Source: Liolophura sinensis | Taxonomy: Eukaryota > Mollusca > Polyplacophora > Chitonida > Chitonidae | Direction of reading: 5' to 3' | Length of the DNA stretch: 64,000 bases | Assembly: GCF_032854445.1 (NCBI RefSeq) | Contig: NC_088302.1 | Coordinates: forward strand, 48,024,521-48,088,520 | Part shown: piece by piece, positions 47,601 through 59,600 of the stretch | Position numbering within the stretch: position 1 is the stretch's first letter | Layout of the letters: each line of letters opens with the position of its first letter | Translations under genes and position numbers: made by a program | The notes under the pieces: model-generated | Seen by the model: the letters and a program-made list of their open reading frames with translations, nothing else | Told to the model about the DNA's origin: nothing | The model's database searches: none

Positions 47601-50600
47601 CAGTATGCTGGGAGGGCTGTAGACTTTGTGTATGGCATAGGCCTATATATGGCCCCCAGCAACATGCTTCTGCAGATCGGCCATGTGGCGAACTACAACA
47701 ACAAAATCGTCGTGGCCACGAGGACCAGAAGCTAGGCGCTAATGACGGTGTAAACGCTAAAGTGCCGCCCACTTTGCACAAGCGCGCACCTTCACACGGG
47801 ATCGTTGAGCAACAAGAAAGCGCCCCACCACCCACCGCGCACGTTCAGCATGTTGCAGCCGCCGGAGGCAAACAAGAACCCCTATTTCCAAACCAGAAGA
47901 ATCACGATGCGGAGAAGACAACCATCGTCGTCGGTGGAGTTGGTATCGGCTTACTGCTGCTGTGGACTATGCATTAAATACTTGCGAACAGCCATGAGCA
48001 TTAGACCACCTACTGCGACGACTAGAGCCCAGACATTATCGGCCGGCCACCCAGCCGCATTCCCGAGAAGGTTCAGTAGCCAGGACACGATACTGCCAAT
48101 AATACCCGGAATCGCAGCGGCAGCCTTCCCAGCGAGCTTGCCAAGGGCGTGCGCCAGGAACTGGATATGCTTTTTCACCCATTCTTTACGACCATGCCCG
48201 TCGGATGGAGGTGGCGTTGGCTGGATGCCCGCGCCGAACCCGCCAGTCAGCGCCAACTTTATCGCTAGCCCCAGTGTCGAGATCGACATCCCAATTGCCG
48301 TGAGAATGGAGACCACGGTTATTCCCTGCTCCCGGAAGAGGGTGTGGACGCGCTCGGCCTGAGTGGTATCCTTGTGTAGGATGCGATCGATCGTCTGCTT
48401 GATTCGGCGTATTTGCGTGCGCAGGGCTTCGCCCGTTAAAGAGGCTGCTTCAAGCCGGGCCTCCCTCTCGTCCTCGAGATTCCTTATCCGGTCTGCGATC
48501 CGGTGCCGGGAGAATTCATCAGGGGGCTTCCTCCAAATTCTGTTTTTGTTTTGCGATGTCCTTAGCGAGACTTGACAGCTTGGCGAGGTTATTCGCGTGT
48601 TCGCCTTCCGAGGTCTGCAGTGCCTTGTCAAGCCCCAGAAGTTCTCGCATGGGAAGAGGAGGGTCGTTTATCGTTGAAAGAGGCCGCTCGACCTCACTAT
48701 CCGTCAAGCTTGTTTCCATTATGTGGACAGCATCAGCGGCCTTTTTCGCTGGTTGGTTTAAATCCTTCAGCTCCATGATATCTGCCTCGGCGGCCACGGC
48801 ACCGAGTTCTGAACTCGCAGTCTCAAGGGCTGCGACTGCTGCTGGAGGAAATGATGGCTGTTCTCTTCTTTTCCAGTCTATAAAGCCCAGCCCCCCTTCC
48901 CCCCTAACAACATTAACCCCTCCTTTATTGGCGACTGTTGAGAGGGCTAGCTGTTCACCTGTTTTTTTTGTTGATGATGTCCAGATTGGGGTGGGCCACG
49001 AGTCGCAGACTCGCTCAAACTTCGTGTAATTGCGAAAGAGGGGGGTAAGGCTGGGATCCGCCTTCGCCAAGGCATCGTAATCATCATTCACGGCGGCCTG
49101 CGTCAGCTCTCGTTGAAGGTTTCTGGCGGCCGCACCCCGGCTTTGTTGCTCGGGAACATCACCACCCGCAGGGAGAGTGGTCTGCTCGTCGTCGATGTTG
49201 TTGTCCTCTTGGGCGTCGTCGAACGCCTGGTCACCAATGTCAATGTCTGCCATAATCTTCGTATTGAACATTGCAAGGTATGCCTTCAATACAACAATGG
49301 ATGCATACGGACGCAGGTTAAACCCCTTCAGAACACCCCGTAAGCCTCTCGGGGTACAAGGTGTACGGCAGTCCTTGGCCGTTACCAACAACCCGAGTGA
49401 GATCGACCAGAATCAACAACTCTTGGTCCGCTTCCCCAACCTCGGCGCAAATGACGTCATTGTGCCCCGTTCCGTGCGCTTGGCCTTCTCGATCACGATC
49501 AATTCATCCGACCCGAACGCTACAGTGGTCGGGAATTTCGGACGCGCAGTAGTCAAGAAAACCACGATCAGAATCAGCGGGAATGAGGTAATGTCCATCG
49601 ACGACTCTGATGTGTTTCATTGCTACAGCGACTTATGGCTGACCAAAAACGAACGGCAGAATGCGGCCTACCAAAGCATCGGCAGCGAAAACATGCTTAA
49701 ACTTCGAGTCGGAGCGGAGGACGCAAGTGACGACGATGCTGAAGAAAAAGCCATCGCATGCGCCTTTGGCAGCCGGTTCCAAATCCCGCTAGACTTTGAG
49801 CTTCTAGATAGCCACATGCCATTCTACCAGAGTGCCTTGGCCGACCGACTGGAGTACGAACTGACTTTTAACGATTACGACCGGGTCATCCAGACAACAG
49901 ACAATGCCGACGCGACTTACACCATCGATTACATCAGCCTGGAGTTCGATATGGTCACCGAAGAGGAGCTTTCTAGACAGATCCGCACCCAGTTTGCCGG
50001 GGGCGTCTCCATACTGTATGATCGCGTCTTCCGCCACCGAAAGTTTGTGAAGGACAAGTCTGATACTCTCTGGAACATAAACCTGAACACGCCCGCAAGA
50101 GCAATGAAGGGCATCATCATGCTGTTTGAGACTAAAGGAACCCCGTGGAGGAGGAGGTCGGAATCCTTCTACAACCCGAAGATCACCAAAGTAGAAGTCA
50201 CAATAGAAGGGGTCCCCAATCAGCCGTACAGCCAGGGCATGCGGGCGTACCAGCAATGGGGCGAGGTCCAGAAGTTCTTCGCCAGCTCACCCCTACGGAA
50301 GCGGGACCCTGAGGTGGCCAGGGTCATAATGACTTAGGACTGGCAAACGTCTCCCTGGAAGAGTTCTTCACGCACAAGAACGCCTTCTGGCTTGACCTTC
50401 GGCCAAGCGACGATGACGAGCTGCATGGCAGTGGGAGGCGTGTTCTGAACGCCAGCGAGTGGATTACGATACAGGTGACAAAAGAGAAAGAAGATCCCGT
50501 CGTGTTGAACGTATATCTCTATGTGATCATGGACGCAAAACTGTACACCCAGAATGGTAGATTCGTTAGCGCGCTTTATTGATGACGCCCACTTCGCGAT

Positions 50601-53600
50601 TATCTGTGGGCAGACGAACTGCGGCAAAAGAGTCTTCGTGCTGGACCTGCTTGAGGGCCCTTTCCGCGGTTTCTTTCATTACATTGTGATCCTGTGCCCC
50701 ACTCTTAAGCATAACGAGGCGTACCGGCGGCGATGGATACTGTCTGGCCCTGAGGTCTATTGTTTTGACCCCGGCGAGCGGCTGAACAACTGTCTGACAG
50801 CTTTCTACAGATTGTTCGAGGGGGAGACCACCCTATACATCATCGATGATTATAGCGCGTTGGAGGCGATGAAGAAGAAACAAAAAATGCTGTCATTCAT
50901 GGCTTTCTCGGGCCGTCATGCAAAGCAAAGCGTCTGGGTCCTCACTCAGAAATACAATACCGTCCTGAAAGACTTTCGCGAGCAGACAAGGTGGGTGGCT
51001 TTATTCCACTGCAAAGATCGGCACTCGTTCAACGAATGCCTGGAGGAGAACCACATCATCGAGGCCGAGAGCGAAAAGGCAGAGGTTCGACAGAAGCTCA
51101 AGAACTATCCGCATTCTAAGATCCTGCTAATGACTGATACGCCCGGCACATCTAAGATTATATATTAGACGTAATCGCCCCTTTCCAATGAAGCATGGAT
51201 ACCGACGAGCTTATAATAGACGAGATTCTGGGCGCAGAGGAGGAGCCCGGCCGAAGCCAACAGCCCGGCCGAAGCCAACAGCCCGACCCCAGCCAACAAG
51301 ATGATGCACGGCTGCTCAGGGATATGCTGGCGGCACTTGCGGTGGGTGGGCAGGCTAAGCGATATCTGGGAAAAGACGTAACAGCCGCTGAGATCGACGC
51401 CATGAGCGACGAAGACGTTGAAAGGCTGTACTCCCGGTACGAGGCTAAGTTCGGTGCGCGGATGGTTAACGGTCTCGGAGGTATGTTCTTGAGATCATAT
51501 GTAAGGGCGGCCAGCTGGCTCCTATTAATCCCACCCGAGAATCGACCAATGCTCATGGCACAGCTCGCCACCGACCCATTTGTTGAACAGGCGCTTAGCA
51601 GTGCTGGCTGCTGAATATACTACTGCTATGGTAAGTACTTAGCACCGTTAACCATGGCGCTGACCACTGCTGAGCACTGCTCATTCCAACACCACTGCTG
51701 TCCTAGAAATCAGCCGTATGATAAAGAGGAATATGAGTACAACGAATCCGGAAGGCCCGAAGGAAGCAGAGGGGGTGACAGCGGATTCTACGAATGACGG
51801 CCCTGCGAAGAATCCCAAAAAAGTCGCTGCGGGTCGAGCGGGTGCTGCAGGGAGAAAAGCCAAGGCTGAAAAGCTCAAGGACGAGCTTCGCGAGGCAAAG
51901 GCTGCTTTGCTTGGCGCAGCTGATTCCACCAAGAAACAGGCGAAGGAACCGGATTCTACCAAGGAGGGGGGAGACACAGATTTTGCGAAGGAACCGGTTT
52001 CTACGAAGGCACACCACATCACCCACTGGAGGGCGCCCCTGGCGTTATTAGGCGTTGGCAGCCTTGCAGTGCTAGTGTTGCTACGCGTGTGGTGCAGCCG
52101 CTATACAGCACATGGAAGAGGTGCAGATATTACGCCGCAAAAAGATATCACGCCGCAAGAAAAGAATCTCCATTTGAATACACGTCGCGACCCTTTCTAT
52201 ATAGAGCAGCATGTCTACTCCACCCAGTGACGGAAAAGTGCTAGTCAACGCGGCCTACCACGCCGCTGTGGTCTCTCTCCTGGCTACCGGGTACGCTCGT
52301 CTCGGCCAGATGTTCCTGAAAGGAGCCCTCCCGAAGCTGGACTTAACACCCCGTGACGTCGGTATGGTCATTGCAGATGTAGGCCTGGCCATGTTTTCGA
52401 AGGAACTGCTAATTAAACAAGGGCGCCTTCCTCCCAATATAATCCAGTATTAATGGCCTCCATCGCAATGATGATGGGCGGCGCCCTCGTAAACGCTTTG
52501 GCCTTCAGTGGGAGCAGCTATATGTTTTCGATGCTGAGGAGTTCCGGTGTCGACGAAGAGCGGAGGCGCCATGACCGCGCTGTAAAGCAGCTCCAAGCCG
52601 CCCAGGAAAAATGGGCCCGAAAGCACACTGAGCGCTTGGACTGGATCAACGATGAACTCCGCCGCCAGGGACACGCTGTCCAAACGTTCCGGATGTCGAC
52701 ACTGCAATCCGCTAGTATTCTAGGGTCACGGACAAAACTCTTACACGCGGCGCACGCGACGCACTGCTGGGCACAGAGCCACAGCTCTCCGATTTCTAAG
52801 TGCCTAGTGAAAATAAAAAACACCGCGAGATGACCTTCGTCATCCTGGGAATGTGTGTGGTTGGGGGTGTGAGTTACGGAATCGCAAAACTCACCAAGTA
52901 ATCCGAACTGACTGTGCCGGATTCACCATCGAGCTCCTCGCCGTATGGCACGCACGATCTTAGTAGTGAGGTGGTTCTGCACTCGCAAATACGCCGCAAC
53001 GATTAACATCTTTTTCGTCGCAAATCTGTTAGAGGGCTGCTAGAATATCTTGATGACATGGCCAGTAAGGTGTCTGCTCGCCTGGCTAATATCTACTACA
53101 TCCCTCGTATGTACTGGAAGGGCCGCGCGGCCATCCAGAATCTTGCTACTGCGGCTAAAGTCTCCGAAGATGTGGTCCGGGCCTGGCTGGAAGAGCAGGC
53201 TATCTGGCAGATATACTTGCCCCGTCCCAGAAAAATACCGAGGCCTATGTTCCATGTTTCCACGCCGAATGACATCCACCAAGCCTATCTTCTATTTCTA
53301 CCACATGATCGGCGAGGCCGGAAGCTGTATACGTACGTGCTGACAGTTGTTGATGTCGCTTCTCGCTACAAGGGGCGGAACCTCTGGCTACTAAAGATTC
53401 CAAAGAAGTCGCTGATGCTCTCTCTCGCATTTACAAGCGGGGATCCCTTCGATGGCTGAAGCTTCTCCAAGTTGACCCAGGACGCGAGTTCATGGGTGCA
53501 GTGAGCCAACTGCTGGCCAAACACGATGTCACAGTCCGCCGTGGTTGCCTGGATATCCACCGAGACCAAGGCATAGTGGAGCGTTTCAACCGTACTCTGG

Positions 53601-56600
53601 CTGAGCTGCTCTTTGGACATCAGTACGCCCAGGAGATGCGCCCCCGTCCCGAACAACGGTCTACTGAATGAGTGGCTCGGCTGCCCTCTGTTGTGGCCGC
53701 ACTGAATAACGAGACAAGGAGATTGGTCGGTAAAAAGCCGAAAGACGCCATCAAGACAGAAGAGGTGCCACATAAGCCTTCCTCGACGGTTCCAGGTCGC
53801 CCCGTTAGACTTAATGAGCGGAAGATCCCCGCGGGTGTTGACGTTCGTTATCTCTACCATCCTGGAGAGCTGGAGGGCGGCTGCCGTCGGACGATCCAGC
53901 GCTTACTATCGAAGGGGGACAGTGAGACCTTATTCAGGTGCTGTCCGTAGATATGGTGGCGCTCTGATCGCAGCACGTCCATACCGTGACGGAAGATCTT
54001 TTTCTCGAAGAGGGCCTATTTGTACTGCTTATGGCGGATATGCTTTTCCACAACACCCTTTTTCACGCCCTTGGCCTTCTTTATGTTGGCTCCGTCGGCC
54101 TCCAGAATGGAATACATCTTGGGACGCAGACATATATATTTGGCGATCGGCCGCCCCGCGCACTCGTCCTTCATTTTCCCCAAGACCTTTGCTACACTGT
54201 GCAGGGGGTGGTCTTGTGGGTAATCTGAGATGTCGTACAGGTTTGCTTTCTCAGCCATATCCCTATAAACATTATCAGTCTGAATCTCGAGTAGCAGACT
54301 ATCCGTGTCAGTTTAGAAGAGCTGGCAGCGCTCTCCGTACTTGGCCTTCATGTGGTTGTAGTAGAAGTCGTACATCAGGTGCTTTGAGAGATCTAGAATG
54401 CTCATGCCCACGTAGATAGGTCGGTTTAGGACTAGACGGGTCTTGTGCATCTAAATCGCTGCGAGGTCATCATCAAATATGTTTGCCCGTGCGAAGCTCG
54501 GGCTGGCTATCAAGCGTCGGAGCTTGTCGTCTTCTCCAGAGCGTACCAGCTTGACGTCCACGCTTCCGAAGGTTCTCTATGGTTTTTCCGAAGACCGAGT
54601 TGTTTATTAGCTTGTACAGGTCCTTCTCCAATTTACTCGCGGCCGTTTTTCGGAGCTCGGTGTTCATCCTGATATAGGGCTCCATCCAAGGGTTCTGGGC
54701 GAATCTAAGGGCCCGGTGAACCTTTGTCAGGCGCATTCCCAGAGATAGATACAGCTGTAGGTTCCGGTAGTGCAGGACGTACCGTTCCTTGTTGCGGAGG
54801 TTGGGGACCAGCTTTTCGACCTCGGTAGGCGCTTTTTTGCCGAGAAGGCCGTGCTGATAGTCTGACATTCACTCCTTCTGGACCACCAGACGCTCCGGGG
54901 CTAATGGGTACCCGTTATGTGCGTTATGTAGGTCGGCCGGATACTCTAGGTCGACCTCGAGGAAGTAACCAGAAGGACTGTCGTGGGGGTGGGTAGCAAT
55001 CGTTTCACCGAGACGCTGCGCGTCACCTATGCTCTGAAAGCCGCCCGTTGGAAGAAACTGACTCATAGCCCAGCCATATAGATTATTGGCGTCTAAGTAT
55101 TGGATGTAGCTCTTTGGACTTTCGGGGTTGTATCCCTCCACCTGCGGATTATTGGCTTTGGCGTGTCGCTTACTTACAATGGAGATTCCTCCTCGCAACC
55201 CATCTTTAATGAAGAGATGTTGGTCATAGTCCGTCAACAGCTCCAGCTCTACCGCGGTCTTCTTGAACAGCGCATCCCACGAGAGACCTGGGTTCGTAAG
55301 GTAGTGAACGCGGTCCAATCCATACTGCCGTAAACAAGTCTTCCGGAAGGCCTCAAACATATTAGCCAACAGGAGCATGTCTGTGCGGCAGTGAAGGTCT
55401 GTGTAGTCTCCCAGATTGGTGCAGTCAAATGCCTTCCATACCTGTTTCGCATGGATGTAGTCCTCATCGCTAATGCCTCCGACTTTGAGCTTACTGTAGA
55501 AAGCCTCTTTAGGTGGGAGGCTGGACTCGTCGAAGCGCTCCCGTTAGTCCATATACTCATAGGGGTAGACGCCCTTGCGCATGAGTAACTTACGTGTTTC
55601 TTCGGCAGGCTCATATCTGGCTGTGATGTGGAAAGCCTCAGGTTTGTTGGCCTCTACCAGATTGTCAAGGGAAGCCGGTAAGAGTTGAACGCTGTCGATG
55701 AAGCGGAGCTGCCCCAGCGAGAAGGAGATGTACTTTTCCGTGTTGTTGGGGATGCAAGAGATGCGGCCCTCCACCTTACTTATGGCTTGCATCAAGAGGT
55801 GGCCGTCGTAGCCCCGTAGGTTGTGGAAGACTACTGGTATGGCTGTCTTAGGACCCAGCCGCAACTTTAGGTTGCATGTGTTATGGGCCGCGCCTCTGTA
55901 CTTGCCGGTGATATGGCACTGATTGCGCACAGAATAGACGCCTAGAGGCTTTTCACACACGTGACAGGTTGCGACGTTGTTGTGGGCCTGCCAGTCCTGC
56001 GGAGTCATCCTCATGGCTATAGGGTTAGCTAGAACATTTTTGATTTCCCGCTCCTCCTGCGGAAGCTTTGAGGAAGTGTTCCGTCGCGTCAGAGCCTCTG
56101 TATTCCACGGGGGGTTTTGTGCGGCCGTCGCAACGCACCACAACATAGCAGTAACTACATGACTCGTGGTGCTGAGTCTTTTGAGTGCTGCTCTCTGTAG
56201 GTGACGGTGGCGGGCCTTCAACCTTTTTGGTCAGGGCCTCAAAGTCGGCATATATGATGAACGGAGCCGGTAGCTGTTTGTGGTGGTTCTGAAAGGTGAA
56301 CTTGTTTTCCCCCTCCTGGGGCATCTCCACCCTCACCACCGTCTATATCCCACAGCATTCCGGCTTATGCGCCTCGAGCAGATCCTCCCTTGTGTAATCG
56401 TGTAGACACCGCTCACAGAAGTGTTTGTGATTTCGTGTCTTACTTTCTGGGAACAGGAGACGATCGAGATCTTTTATCCACGTATAATGGAATTCGCCTG
56501 CCTTCCCAGTCAGCAGCAGATTGATTCGGGGCGTGCCACCGGGCTGCTTGCTGAGACGATGCACGATCACACCCTTGTCCCACCCGAACACGTTGATGGC

Positions 56601-59600
56601 GAGGTCGTTCTTTTCCTCCACTTTAGGGATCTGAGAGACGGGTGTGGGGGCGTCGATCCCACTAAAGTCAAGACCATCGTTGGTGGGATACTTTGTTGGT
56701 CTCTGAGGGCTCCGGGCGGCCGGAAATAAGGCAGACTGGAGTGCCCATCGGAGGCAGTCGCCGTCTTTGTTCTTCACGTTGATGACTGCTTTCTTGTTAA
56801 TCACAGCTGCAGGTAGGGGGATGGAGGAACCGCCTCTCAGCGGCTGATGCCTTGCAATGTCAAGCCAGAGTGTTTGCACGCTATTTACAACCCACCCTGA
56901 CTCTCGCTGCGTCCATTTTTCTAGCGCCTCCTGGATGGTGGGGAAGACCTTATCTAGAGCCCCGTCAATGTCACCGACCTCTAGGAGGTCCTCCTGTTTG
57001 CTGCGGAGTACTGGGTTGGTATACTCTTCACTGCCATCGACGCGGGCCTTTCGCAGCTGAACCCTGAGGCCTAGTTGGAACTTAACCCCGTTGAGTGCCA
57101 GGAACTCTTCTTCTAGCTTCTGGCGAATACTGGGTCGAATTTCTTCTAAGAATGCTACGGGGTCCGTCCAAACACCTCCGGGTACGCCCATCTGCCAGAC
57201 TCGGAGGAGATTCCTTATGGCCCTGCCGTTTATAATGAATTCTAGTTTCTTTTCACCCTGTATTCCACCTAGCAATTCATCCAACTGCTCGTTACGGAGG
57301 AAGTTCCTTGTTGTCTTGCTTCAACTCCTCGTTACTTCGGGAGTTCTTGCTGTCTTGCAGCCGCTTCCACTTAGCCACAGCCGTTTTATGCCTGTCGAGG
57401 ATCCCCTGCAACTCTTCCAAGGCATTGCAGGACCGTGGGTGCTTGGGCCGCACACCTAGGAGCGTGTCAAACTCCTCCCGAAGTGCTCGCGCTTTTTGAT
57501 GGTGCCTCATTGTATGCGCCGTATGCCTAGTGGCAATGCCTCACTAATATGAAATTTCGATAGCCGCCAGGTGTTTGTACTCGCCGTTGTGCAATATTGT
57601 CGTATGCCTAGTGGTGTCTCTCTAATATGAAATTTCGATAGCCGCCAGCCGTTTGAACTCGTCCAAGAAAGCCTTGCGCCTCCGCTGCCTTTCACGCGTC
57701 TAAGCATTATGATATCCACAGGCCCTGCAAAGCCGAAATTGGTTTTTAACGCCCCGACCACAGCGAATACATGGCTGGTTGCCAGGACCTTTCCGCAGAC
57801 GGTATAGGTGGAAGCTGCAGTACTCCCCCAGACCACTCTTACCACAGAGCTCCGTGGAGTCGATGAAAAGCCACCGGCAATTTTTGAGACTCTTTGGCAT
57901 GTTGTCTTGCTTCCCAGCCGTTTAATACCTGTCGAGGAACCCCTGCAATTCTTCCAAGGAAATGCGGGACCGTGGGTACCTAGGCCGCACGCCTATGAGC
58001 GTCACATACTCCTTCCGTAGTGCTCGTGCTTCTTGGTGATTGGTTATTGTACGCGCCGTTGTGCAATATCGCCGTGTGCCTAGTTGCGATGTCTCTCTAA
58101 TATGAAATTTCTATAGCCGCCAGACCCTCCTCTGGGGAGCTGGGGGCCTTTATTTGTTCTGGGAAGGGCCCCAAGGGGAGGGTGCGCCAGAACCTAAAGT
58201 GGGTATACGCCTCAAGATGGGGCTGGGAGCCCCTATTTGCCAGGAGGAGGGTGTTCAGGGAATGGGGCTTGGGAGCCTCTATTTGTTCTGGGGAGGGCCC
58301 CAAGGGGAGGGTGCGCCAGATCCCCTATTCCCTATACTACTCCATGAGACTGATTGTTGCCATGCACGTGGTAGGAAAATTCCTTATTGCGGTGCAAACT
58401 TCATGCAAATAAATAAATAAATTACTTAATTAATATATTAATTACAATACTTGTTTCAGGGTGGCATGTATTATTTCCAAGTAGTTGACTGGTATTCGGC
58501 AGCATTAGGCACAACAACCATTTCCTTATTTGAGGGGCTGGCCATCGCCTGGGTGTATGGTGAGTACATGCATATTGAGTATATAGTGGTATATGTGGTA
58601 AGTAAAGTGGAATGCAGTGAACATAGTGGTATATACGATGATTACAGTGATATATATAGAGTGTATATGAACAGTCAGCGAAGTTGCGCCGATTGACCAT
58701 TGGTAAGTTTAATTCATGTACCATTGAAAAGGTTTGGTTATACACTTGTTACTATTACTTGAACAAATTTCACAAAAAAATGCCGTTTAGGGTGGAAAAC
58801 TGCCTTTTCATCAATAAATACAATCTGAATATTTATTTACGCTTTCCGTGGTTAACAAAACTAGTATACCTATTTTAGATACAGTTTCACTCTACGAGGG
58901 CGTATTCATTTGAATTTTTGCACGTTTTATTTTACTATTCATATACTGAACGAAAAATGTTTAGATTTGTTTTTACAAACGCTATATTGCACTAATACCC
59001 ATTGTCATTCTGATTATCCGTGCCTTTTTTGTTTGTTTGTTTTTTGCTTTTCCCATTCATAAAACTACCTTGGTCCTGTTTGTCTCCGCGTCAAGCGCAT
59101 ATTTGCAGTAGTGCACAATACAGCACGCAAAGTCTATAATTAGTTTCATAACTCAGAAATTCGTGGTATTGGTGTGAAATACAAAGAAGAAACTGACGTG
59201 TTTAGGTGACATCAAAGGCCGTGGCCTTTCGTAACGATCTTCCTTCACAGCTCTGGTATAACAAAGTAATATATTTTCAGGGGCAGACAACTTTTGTGAA
59301 AACATCAAGGAAATGATGCCCACCTTACCCAACAGAGTTCTGAAAATCTTGAAATTCCACTGGAAATTTGTCCTTCCCGTCATTTGTCTGGTAAAAATAT
59401 TCATGAAAGATGCCACATGGTCACTCTCATAATACTCAGTATGAAACATAGCATCACATTCCACTGTGCACCGCTTGTCTGGTGTTAGACTTTTAGACCT
59501 TCATGTGTAACTGACAATGAATCAGATGAAAATCTGGAAATGTCCAGGTCAATCGATTGTTCTGCTTATTGAAACCGTCACGAAGAAAGAGCAAAAACAA

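Larger units (their letters stand above)
43649..58341 (+). mobile_element. Polinton/Maverick (adintovirus-like) element, degraded
   Basis: Large self-synthesising DNA element, 14,693 bp, inserted in SLC6 intron 9. Ends are AG...CT, as usual for Polintons, and the first 20 bases (agtagtatagggaatagggg) are an exact inverse of the last 20. It encodes the hallmark set: family B polymerase, retroviral-type integrase, packaging ATPase and a probable double jelly-roll capsid protein, plus membrane and minor structural proteins. Order: four minus genes (44.46-46.71), one plus gene (46.72-47.98), one minus gene (47.95-49.25), a plus block of capsid, ATPase, small proteins and integrase (49.30-53.95), then polymerase and a zinc-ribbon gene on the minus strand (53.85-57.90). 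GC is clearly above the flanks. Frameshifts and stops in most genes show it is not functional. No adenain-like protease was recognised. Confidence 0.93.

Noticed and set aside
47805..48575. Plus-strand ORFs of up to 185 codons
   Set aside because: Antisense of the minus-strand structural protein, a by-product of high GC.
53094..53460. Integrase from an LTR retrotransposon nested in the Polinton
   Set aside because: No reverse transcriptase, protease or LTRs nearby; gene order and strand fit the Polinton's own integrase.
53814..54672. Plus-strand ORFs rich in arginine and serine
   Set aside because: Antisense of the polymerase C-terminal region.
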